From NCBI GenBank assembly GCA_026770585.1, contig MU646383.1:427096-438758 (forward strand): a DNA stretch of 11,663 nt, read 5' to 3'. A model generated the notes under the pieces. That model worked only from the letters and a program-made list of their open reading frames with translations. It had not been told where the DNA came from and ran no database searches. Numbering within the stretch: position 1 is the stretch's first letter; every line of letters starts with the position of its first letter. Source of the DNA: Baffinella frigidus. Taxonomy: Eukaryota; Cryptophyceae; Cryptomonadales; Baffinellaceae. This document shows positions 7,127 through 11,663 of the stretch, piece after piece. A program made the position numbers and the translations under genes.

Positions 7127-10100
7127 GGCAGAGAGAGACAGAGAGAGAGAGAGACAGAGGCAGAGAGAGAGAGAGATGTAGGGGACGAAGGTGGCTGGCA
7201 GCGATAACACTCTCTCGCCCGCGTCCCTCTTCCCTTCTCAGTGCCCTTCAGGACGTTGTTTGAGTGCCCCCTCAGACGTAGTTCTCAGTGCCCCTTCAGG
7301 ACGCGCCAGTACTAACGTGTGTGTTCCTTCGGGACGCGCCCGTACTAACGCACGACGCGCCCGTACTAAGGCGTCCCTCGTTCTGCTGACGGCACAGGCG
7401 AATCGTCCCTCCCCTGTCCTTCCCCCCCTTCTCCCTCCGCACCTCGTCCGTCCCCGGCCTTCTCCCCCTAGGACAGTCCTAGCATGCGGCACCCCCTGCT
7501 CTCTGTCCTCCCACGCCCGGTCAGGTGTGAGCCACGCCAGGCTCTTGGGTAGGGTATTCCAAGCGCGTTCTTGGAGCCATTGGCGCGCGCGTGGAGCCGT
7601 GTGTGCGGTCGTTTGTCCACTTTTGGTCCAAAACACCTGAAAATTTGACTTTTGAGATACCCCACCCTAGAGCCCTCCGTGGAGCATGCGGCACCGCGCC
7701 CACCCGCCACCAGCCCCCCCAAGTGGCTCAAAGAGTGTCCTGGAAGGTCTTCGATTTTAACTTGGATCGGGGTCGGATCCGACCCCGATCCAAGGCAAAT
7801 CGAAAGCGCCCCAGGGCACTGTTTGAGCCACCTCCAAAGGCTAGTGGCGCCCCCTGTCCTTCCACGCCCTGTCAGGTGAGAGAGCAGCCACCAGCAACCC
7901 GTAGCAGATTATAACCGGGTCGGGTACTGTAGTAATTTTCAGCCAAACCAAGGATATCTCCTTGAATCTCCCCGTCAGCAATTCCCAGGTCCCTAGGGCC
8001 TCCCACCGTAGGGTCGTACGAATCAATCCCAAACCGGATTTCATTCCCGGATTCTTGCAAGGGTCCGGTAAAAGCTGCTACGGGTTGCTGGTGGAGGCGA
8101 CACCTCATCCTTCCGCAACCTCGCCCGGCCTGCCCCGGCCTGTCAGAGCTGTCCCTCCTCTCCCTCCTGTCCCGGCCTGCCAGAGAATCATGCAAAAAGC
8201 TTTCGCCAGCGAACCCCTTATTTGGACGCGACTCCGTACAAAATTTATAATGGAAAACAATTCAGGATTTTAAAAGTCCTGAAATTGCTTTTTAAACTGT
8301 TTTAGAGCCTGTAAGTCCCTCGCCAGGCCGGGGCAGGCCGTGTCAGGTTATGGGCGCGCTTGCGACGACTTCTAGCGCCATATAATTCGGCTGTGTGGGG
8401 GGGGTATGTGTCAGGGGCCTGTCAGAGCTGTCCCTCCTCTCCCTCCTGTCCCGGCCTGCCAGAGAAGGCGGCGCCTCGCCCTCGCCCCCCCGCGCCCTGT
8501 CCCGCCCTGGCATGGCATGTGGCTCCCCCATCCTGTCTCGGCCAGAGCATGTGGCGCCCTGTCCCGGCCTGTCACAGCACACGGCGCCCCCTCCCTCCCC
8601 TCCCGCGCTTTCTCGGCCTGGCAGTGCATGTGGCGAGAGTCTGCGCCTTAGCGCCTCTCCACACGAGGCTACCCAGGCGAACAGAATAAAACGGACTTTT
8701 AAAGTTTTGTGGGCAAATGATCACGTTTCCGCCCGCTGAGCGGTCGGACCTGTGTAAAGTCGCTGCTTTTCAGCTGAAAATTACTACACACGTTTACAAT
8801 CGACATTTATTATGTTCGCATAGGTAGCCTCGTGTGGCTAGTGTGCGCCGTACACCCCACGTTAACGATTTAGGGTGTAGGGTTCAGAGTTGAGGGTGTA
8901 GGGTGTAGGGTTCAGGGTTCAGGGTTCAGGGAAGGTTCAGGGTTTAGGGTTGAGGGTTGGTGCGCTCTCGCGGAGACGCGCTCAAGCACGAGCGTGCAGG
9001 AGTTGCTCGAAATGAAGGGGGGGGGGCGTGCGCCGAAAACCGAGCATTCTCAGTTTTTGCCCGTACATGGGGTTACTCGAAATTAAGGACCCGCGCTGCC
9101 CTGGCGTCCTACAGTAGGGCCAGTCCCAGGAGCACAGGACTACCCCGGGGGTGGCGTGTCCCTACCTTCGAGTACAGGCCTTGCTGGAAGTTAAGGGCAC
9201 ACTATTTTGAGAGAGTCAGTGGTTATCTCAGAAAACGAGTTGTAAAACTCGTTTTCTTAAGTCAATTCCCCTGCAAATTCGTTAACTTATTCCTTACCCT
9301 CCGCATAAGTTGACAAATTTGTAGAGGAATTGACTTAAGAAAACGAGTTTTAGAACTCGTTTTCTGAGATAAGTGTGCGGACCTTAAAATAAGTAAGGTC
9401 CACAGCAAAACAAGTCAGTGTGCGGACCTTGAATAATTAAGGTCCACATCGGAGTAACCAGTGTGCGCCCTTCTATTGTGTGACCCGCGCCGCCCTAGCA
9501 TCCTGCAGTAGGGCCAGTCCCAGGAGCACAGGACTACCACAGGGGTGGCGTGTCCTTAATTTCGAGTAGAATTTTGTATTAACGTCAACAGAAAACGGGT
9601 GTGGTGCGGACGTTGAATATTTAACGTCCGCAGAAAACAAGTCAGTGTGCGGACGTTAAAATAATTAACGTCCACATCGGAGTGTCCAGTTTGTGACCTT
9701 AATTTGTGTGACCTTTCGAGTAAGCCCTGTAACCTACACATCACAGATCGAGCGGGGGGAGTTCTCGGTTCTGGGCGCCAAGATCGGGCTGCCCATCTCC
9801 GGCAAGGGCCAGGCTCTGCTCCTCTACATCGACGAGAACGTGCGCATCATCACGAACCCCGTCGATTCGGAGGGCGGGTGGGAGAAGGCTGGTCTTCTTG
9901 TGGTGCAGGTACCCGCTCCCTCTTTCCACTCAGCTGAGCGCCGTGCCGCTCACGTCTCGCGAATGTGCACACTATGTGAGAACTATCCGGGGATAGGCCC
10001 GCCTCGGTAGACTGTCCCCGGATAGTCCTCACACACGCCCGATGCGCGTGCCCGCTGCCAGCTCCATCAGGCACGAAACGACGTGTTCTGGAGCAGAGGC

Positions 10101-10622
10101 AATGGTTACAGTATGAACAGCACACGGCGTCCGCACGTGCCGCCGTGCGGCAGATTCATGAACATCACACCTTCATAGGCTAACGGCCTGAAAATGGGGT
10201 AGTTAGGCATACGGCATTGCCTAGGACCTCCTACCGTAGGCCGGGGGATCCTAGGGCCAAAAAGTCTCGGCCTACGGTAGGAGGTCTTAGGCAATGCCGT
10301 AGGCCCAACTACCCCATTTTCAGGCCGTTACCCTATTAACCTCTAGCTTTCGCATTTGCTCCCGAACGGCAGCAGCGTGCGGCAGCAGCAGACAGCTGTA
10401 CAGGGGTACCTCGTGCATAAGAAACCGCCCCCCCCCCTAGGACCCTACAGTAGGCCCATGCTGAGGGCCCTATGGTGGTCCTAGGGGGGGGGGGGCAGTT
10501 TCTTATGAGCGAGGTACCCCTGTAGGGGGCATCGCTGGGTGCGGGGTGCTGGGGGTGTGTACCACTGACGGCGTCCTCGGGGGGGGGGTGGCTCGCAGGT
10601 GCCTGCCGCGGTCCTCGACTGA
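2022..10622 (+). CDS. Plastid-targeted PAP/fibrillin-like protein, five exons
   Basis: Exons 2022-2452, 2573-2684, 3635-3739, 9747-9908 and 10599-10622 join in phase to about 277 residues. Residues 1-27 are a signal peptide (hydrophobic ALSALLAIGALLGL) ending SPASA|F, with Phe at +1. The next about 55 residues are rich in Ala, Pro and Arg and nearly free of acids, like a transit peptide. The mature part has LFARSGKDWVVTYT, matching the N/GxW..LYT block of plastid lipid-associated proteins. Its C-terminal FSVLGAKIGLPISGKG and LLLYIDENVRI match the family's lP.g.g...lYLDe.lRi block. Fibrillins bind lipids and quinones in plastoglobules and thylakoids. The family call comes from motifs alone. 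The short last exon is the weakest part. A second in-frame ATG at 2034 may be the real start. Confidence 0.66.
2573..2684 (+). other. Exon 2 of the fibrillin-like gene
   Basis: The acceptor is TTTGCTGCAG|C, with a CTGAC branch-like word at 2545-2549. The exon encodes GKDWVVTYTKGAKPKW through GQNYLAK and ends AAG|GTGAAG in phase 0. Confidence 0.72.
2710..2846. mobile_element. Foldback MITE family B, copy B1
   Basis: This 137-bp palindrome starts ATCTCCATACAAGTATTAAT, and its right arm mirrors it. The inner part GAAAATTACTACAC pairs with GTGTAGTAAATTTC. AACTC occurs just outside both ends (2703-2707, 2848-2852), a possible target duplication. It is inserted 25 bp after the donor of exon 2, in intron 2 of the fibrillin-like gene. 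Confidence 0.85.
2847..3200. other. Intron 2 sequence without genes
   Basis: It contains a 19-bp tandem duplication of GGCTGGMATTTGAGCCATT (2922-2959), an AT-rich patch (2960-3040) and GC-rich unique sequence. I see no coding sequence. Confidence 0.4.
3201..3561. mobile_element. Composite foldback element with interrupted left arm
   Basis: The outer arms 3201-3227 and 3535-3561 are complementary at 26 of 27 positions (TAGAAAAGGGGGCAGTT start). The inner arms 3421-3437 and 3513-3529 are a perfect 17-bp inverted repeat (AAGTCCTAAAGTCAACT). The arm blocks are 5 bp apart on the right but 193 bp apart on the left, so the left arm seems to carry an insertion. The loop has a direct repeat of TCAAGTGATGGTCAAAAG. 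Confidence 0.75.
3635..3739 (+). other. Exon 3 of the fibrillin-like gene
   Basis: It has 35 codons, AIVAWQEGTMEGPLVNFAQV to GSGTFSQ, ending CAG|GTATGC in phase 0. The acceptor that preserves frame is TGTGGAG|GCT, a weak GAG site. The stronger-looking CACAG at 3618 would break the frame. Confidence 0.6.
3744..5105. repeat. Degenerate telomere-like and CACACCA arrays
   Basis: It begins four bases inside intron 3. It is CCCCAAA-rich at 3744-3820, near-perfect CCCTAAA at 3852-3925, mixed CCCTAAA/CCCCAAA to about 4600, CACACCA to about 4880, then 63-bp units. It is interrupted at 4325-4357 by a GC-rich segment similar to 5115-5147 (GCGGCGAGA and GGCAGCCTGG). All long open frames here are repeat translations. 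Confidence 0.9.
4889..5077. repeat. 63-bp tandem repeat, three units
   Basis: The word ATGCCAATCACC recurs at 4898, 4961 and 5024, exactly 63 bp apart, within CACCCCAAA-like sequence. Because 63 is divisible by three, a plus-strand frame stays open with a 21-residue period. Confidence 0.85.
5158..5476. mobile_element. Family E element, copy E1
   Basis: This 319-bp segment is repeated at 7530-7847 with high identity. It opens AGCCACGCCAGGCTCTTGGG. Its right third is a foldback from GTGGCTCAAACAGTG to TATGTGAGCCACC centred on GGATCC (5403-5408). It lies directly after the telomere-like array. No protein is supported. Confidence 0.8.
5541..5706. mobile_element. Foldback MITE family F, copy F1
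   Basis: This is a 166-bp inverted repeat. The left end reads TTCATAGGACAATGGACC and the complemented right end TTAATAGGGTAATGGACC, continuing through AAAAATGGGGTAGTT. The core has CCTACCGTAGGCC and CCTAGG words. Confidence 0.85.
5770..5850. repeat. Nested 81-bp hairpin of GAGATTTGTCA words
   Basis: GCGCGAGATTTGTC at the left is the exact complement of the right end. Inside, GAGATTTG and CAAATCTC alternate several times around CTCGAG. It can fold as one long hairpin or several small ones. Confidence 0.85.
5930..6545. repeat. Minisatellite of TGGCATGCTAACCCT / GGTGGCAGGCTAGCCCT units
   Basis: About seven imperfect higher-order units alternate TGGCATGCTAACCCTCGAT, CCCTCTCTGCCCGGTGGCAG and GCTAGCCCTCCAGTCCT. 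It is interrupted by MITE A2 at 6373-6522. I see no coding. Confidence 0.85.
6373..6522. mobile_element. Foldback MITE family A, copy A2
   Basis: This 150-bp palindrome runs from TTATCTCAGAAAAGGG to CCTGAGATAA. It is flanked by GCCC on both sides (6369-6372, 6523-6526). Neighbouring minisatellite units contain uninterrupted CTCTCTGCCCGGTGGC (6004-6019), which shows the empty target and one GCCC. Confidence 0.92.
6584..6719. mobile_element. Foldback MITE family B, copy B2
   Basis: This 136-bp palindrome has arms starting ATCCGGGGAACCCTATTTTT, complementary at all but one position over about 50 bp. It shares the inner GCAACGAAAATTACTACAC with B1, but the outer 33 bases are different sequence of the same length. 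Confidence 0.88.
6751..6920. mobile_element. Foldback MITE family C, copy C1
   Basis: It is 170 bp with terminal inverted repeats CCACACGAGGCTATTCATGC / GCATGGATAGCCTCGTGTGG. TCTC occurs on both sides (6747-6750, 6921-6924) as a 4-bp target duplication. Its interior is homologous to C2 in inverted orientation. Confidence 0.88.
7019..7176. repeat. GA / GACAGA / GACA microsatellite
   Basis: Pure GA at 7019-7035, then GACAGA repeats to about 7080, GACA repeats to about 7125, then mixed GA/GACA. The serine-leucine and Asp-Arg open frames across it are artefacts. Confidence 0.95.
7236..7370. repeat. Tandem repeat of about 23 bp, GTGCCCCTTCAGGACG type
   Basis: Units starting at about 7236, 7260 and 7287 share AGTGCCC-TTCAGGACG. 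Three further units share GACGCGCC and GTACTAA. Sequence between this and 7529 is C-rich and unremarkable. Confidence 0.65.
7530..7847. mobile_element. Family E element, copy E2
   Basis: This 318-bp copy is in the same orientation as E1. It carries a perfect 34-bp palindrome at 7761-7794 centred on GGATCC. Short segments on both sides (7490-7526, 7848-7880) resemble each other (CACGCCC and GTCAGGTG), so the element may sit within a duplicated target. Confidence 0.82.
7888..8094. mobile_element. MITE-like element with 20-bp inverted ends
   Basis: CCACCAGCAACCCGTAGCAG (7888-7907) is the exact complement of 8075-8094. The next 30 bases of each arm are similar but degraded. The core contains CCCTAGGGCC and ACCGTAGGG, and a GTAGTAATTTTC word at 7930-7941 shared with family B. 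Confidence 0.75.
8138..8466. repeat. 50-bp exact direct repeat flanking an AT-rich insert
   Basis: Bases 8138-8187 are identical to 8417-8466 (start GCCTGTCAGAGCTGTCCC). Between them lies an AT-rich segment with a hairpin at 8254-8296 (TTCAGGA / TCCTGAA). Flanking sequence to about 8640 is made of related CCCGGCCTGTCAGAGCATGT-like units. Confidence 0.8.
8659..8837. mobile_element. Foldback MITE family C, copy C2
   Basis: It is 179 bp with ends CCACACGAGGCTACCCAGGC / GCATAGGTAGCCTCGTGTGG. The interior aligns with the complement of C1 (GGACTTTTAAAGTTTTGTGGG). It holds GAAAATTACTACAC at 8776-8789, the inner word of family B. Confidence 0.85.
8868..8960. repeat. Short telomere-like array (TTTAGGG / GTGTAGGG / TTCAGGG)
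   Basis: About a dozen seven-base variants of GGGTTCAG, GGGTGTAG and GGGTTTAG in the G-rich orientation. This is opposite to the array at 3744-5105. Confidence 0.85.
9076..9567. mobile_element. Repeat-bounded segment containing MITE A3
   Basis: A roughly 87-bp direct repeat (9088-9175, 9482-9568) shares GGGCCAGTCCCAGGAGCACA and GGGGTGGCGTGTCC. CTCGAAATTAAGGAC at 9076 is the complement of GTCCTTAATTTCGAG ending at 9567. The segment may be a larger element with inverted tips, split by A3. No transposase frame is present. Confidence 0.6.
9223..9372. mobile_element. Foldback MITE family A, copy A3
   Basis: This 150-bp palindrome has ends TTATCTCAGAAAACGAG / CTCGTTTTCTGAGATAA. It differs from A1 and A2 at several arm positions, with matching changes in both arms. 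AGTG flanks it, with a one-base uncertainty at the left end. Confidence 0.9.
9373..9690. repeat. Series of GTGCGGAC hairpin repeats
   Basis: Four short hairpins start GTGCGGAC. The two at 9379-9460 pair GGACCTT with AAGGTCC. The two at 9605-9684 pair GGACGTT with AACGTCC. They share AAACAAGT and CACATCGGAGT linkers. The block lies 60 bp upstream of exon 4. Confidence 0.8.
9747..9908 (+). other. Exon 4 of the fibrillin-like gene
   Basis: It has 54 codons between ACATCACAG|ATC and CAG|GTACCC, phase 0 at both ends. It encodes IERGEFSVLGAKIGLP and the YIDENVRI block, then EGGWEKAGLLVVQ. This is the most clearly family-like part of the protein. Confidence 0.75.
10172..10339. mobile_element. Foldback MITE family F, copy F2
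   Basis: This 168-bp element has the outer ends TTCATAGG / CCTATTAA of F1, but arm block GGCCTGAAAATGGGG pairs with CCCCATTTTCAGGCC where F1 has GGACCAAAAATGGGG / CCCCATTTTTGGTCC. Confidence 0.88.
10399..10524. mobile_element. Foldback MITE family D, copy D1
   Basis: It is 126 bp with inverted ends TACAGGGGTACCTCGTGCAT / ATGAGCGAGGTACCCCTGTA. The core has C8-9, CCTAGGACC, CCTACAGTAGGCC and a G12 run. Confidence 0.9.
10599..10622 (+). other. Candidate last exon of the fibrillin-like gene
   Basis: After GGCTCGCAG, in the phase required, the sequence reads VPAAVLD and a TGA. A CTGAC branch-like word lies at 10564-10568, but the tract between it and the AG is G-rich, which is unusual. Without this exon, reading through intron 4 would add about 34 unrelated residues and stop at the TAG at 10008. 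Confidence 0.45.
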
Positions 10623-10846
10623 CCGACAGCCAGCCTACCTACAGGGCTACAGAGATGACGCACTAGCTTGTTCACTCACGGTGTATCTGTATCTGTATCT
10701 TTGTTATGAGCGAGGTGCCCCTGTATGCACTAGCTTGTTCACTCACGGTGCCGTGAGTGGACCAGCTAGTGCGTGATCTCCAATGCAGACAGGGGTACCT
10801 CGCTCATAACATACAGGGGTACCTCGCTCATAAGATCTCCAATGCA
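10623..10846. repeat. Rearranged family D ends around a 46-bp hairpin
   Basis: A right end (10703-10725) and two left ends (10788-10810, 10811-10834) lie in inside-out order around a hairpin at 10727-10772 (GCACTAGCTTGTTCACTCAC, 20 of 22 paired, 2-base loop). The 24 bases starting the hairpin's left arm also occur at 10660-10683. GATCTCCAATGCA occurs at 10775 and 10834. This is the intergenic space between convergent genes. Confidence 0.8.
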
Positions 10847-10967
10847 TACAGGGGTACCTCGCTCATAAGAAAACGCCCCCCCCTAGGACCCTACAGTAGC
10901 CCTATGCCTAGGGGCCTATGGTGGACTTAGGGGGTGGGCGTTTTCTGGTGAGCGAGGTACCCCTGTA
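10847..10967. mobile_element. Foldback MITE family D, copy D2
   Basis: It is 121 bp with ends TACAGGGGTACCTCGCTCAT / GAGCGAGGTACCCCTGTA and a core CCTAGGACCCTACAGTAGCC. D1 pairs AAGAAACC with a GTTTCTT block. D2 has AAGAAAACG and CGTTTTCT. Confidence 0.9.
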
Positions 10968-11052
10968 CAGTGTAGCAGCGCGACTCTCTCCCGGGTGCGC
11001 GTACGTACATGTATTGATAGCAGCGTGTATATTACAGCGTCGACAGACGGGG

Positions 11053-11662
11053 TCAGGCCGCATCTTGGCTCGGGCCGAAGCGCGCGAGCGCAGCGCGCAG
11101 CCCAGCAACAGCCGCCTGCGAGTCCCGCTGCTTCTGGAACCTGTCAGAGTACCCCCCTGCGCGCTTCGCCAGCTTTGCGTCGGAGCCTGAGGCCGCCTCG
11201 CCCGCCTCGGGCTTGTTCTCCACTGCCACTGGGGCAGCGGGGGCTTGCGGCTGCATCTGCTTCAGGAGGGGGGGGGGGGGGGTCAGCCTCCAGCGCGCCA
11301 GCACAGCCTTGCAGTGCGCAGCGAACAGCATAGAACAGAGCACGGGGCTGGCACAGGAGAAAACACGGGGCGGACAGGACACGACAGAGGCCCCTTCGTC
11401 AGCACGGGGGGGGCGTGCACACCGGCGGGCGGGCAGTAGCAGGGGGCGGCACGCCAGGCGCATGCGGCGCGCGGGGGCGAGCGCCGGGCGTCGGCACGCC
11501 CCGTCCTCCCCCAGAGGTGTCGCCGTGCGAAGCCTCGTCGGCGGGGGGCGCGACGGGCGGCGCGACGTAGTGCAGAGAGGGCTCGGGCAGCGTCTGCCAG
11601 GGGAGGGGCGCGATCCCGAAGCTCGTGTCTCGCTCTTTCCGTCGTGCCTGCGCGATCAGGGG
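11053..11662 (-). CDS. Unrecognised gene, C-terminal part entering from the right edge
   Basis: On the minus strand a frame is open from the window edge (PLIAQARRKERDTSFGIAPL, then PWQTLPEPSLHYVAPPVAPP) until a TGA at 11401-11399. A second coding-like stretch from 11256 to the TGA at 11055-11053 reads MQPQAPAAPVAVENKPEAGE, SDAKLAKRAGGYSDRFQKQR and ends FGPSQDAA. The second stretch is preceded on its strand by a long C-tract and CTGAAGCAG, a good acceptor. I could not fix the donor between about 11400 and 11560, so the join is unresolved. The product is basic and Ala/Pro-rich with no motif I know, and has no visible membrane segment. It converges on the fibrillin-like gene. The right-hand frame competes with another open frame, so confidence is moderate. 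Confidence 0.42.
11267..11283. repeat. Poly-G tract (poly-C on the coding strand)
   Basis: A run of about 16 G lies next to the candidate acceptor at 11257-11258. On the minus strand it forms a polypyrimidine tract. Its length is prone to slippage. Confidence 0.8.
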
Positions 11663-11663
11663 G

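Larger units (their letters stand above)
9909..10598 (+). other. Intron 4 of the fibrillin-like gene
   Basis: It starts GTACCC. It carries an inverted repeat at 9976-9996 / 10012-10032 (ACTATCCGGGG core, 19 of 21 paired), MITE F2 and MITE D1. I see no other coding. Confidence 0.45.

Noticed and set aside
6890-7210. Ser-Leu repeat and Asp-Arg repeat frames
   Set aside because: They are translations of the GA/GACA microsatellite.
7238-7703. Arg/Ala-rich minus-strand frames over element E2
   Set aside because: The same frames appear in E1 as part of the repeat; no domain is visible, and codon patterns look like GC-rich noise.
9373-9690. Regular hairpin repeats as a CRISPR array
   Set aside because: There are only four units with shared rather than unique linkers, in a eukaryotic intron.

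Overview
The window looks like nuclear DNA of a photosynthetic eukaryote with a secondary red-type plastid. The evidence is interrupted genes, a signal-plus-transit presequence with the ASA|F cleavage motif used by cryptophyte, haptophyte and stramenopile plastid proteins, and abundant CCCTAAA-type interstitial repeats. A cryptophyte is my best guess, but that is inference. There is no operon structure and no RNA gene that I can see.

Two genes diverge from a 308-bp gap (1714-2021). Leftward, exons at 1713-1489, 1306-993 and 399-324 (minus strand) encode the first about 205 residues of a protein that I align from memory with TRPC4AP/TRUSS (DUF3689 family), an armadillo-like substrate receptor of the DDB1-CUL4 ubiquitin ligase. 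The rest lies left of the window. Rightward, five plus-strand exons (2022-2452, 2573-2684, 3635-3739, 9747-9908, 10599-10622) join in phase into a roughly 277-residue plastid-targeted PAP/fibrillin-like protein. A third gene enters from the right edge on the minus strand (open frame from 11662, last exon about 11256-11053). I do not recognise it. It converges on the fibrillin-like gene.

Over two thirds of the window is intron or intergenic DNA filled with repeats. Intron 3 of the fibrillin-like gene alone is 6,007 bp. It holds degenerate CCCCAAA/CCCTAAA/CACACCA arrays (3744-5105), a 318-bp element in two copies, palindromic MITE-like elements, a nested hairpin, a minisatellite, a GACA/GACAGA microsatellite, GC-rich tandem repeats and a hairpin-repeat region just before exon 4.

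At least six foldback families occur in two or three copies: A (150 bp, three copies), B (136-137 bp), C (170 and 179 bp), D (121 and 126 bp), E (318-319 bp) and F (166-168 bp). The most interesting signal is that copies of one family differ from each other while the two arms of each copy stay complementary. Arm sequence therefore changes in pairs, as in an RNA stem. One family A copy sits inside a minisatellite whose neighbouring units show the empty site, which fixes its ends and a 4-bp duplication (GCCC).
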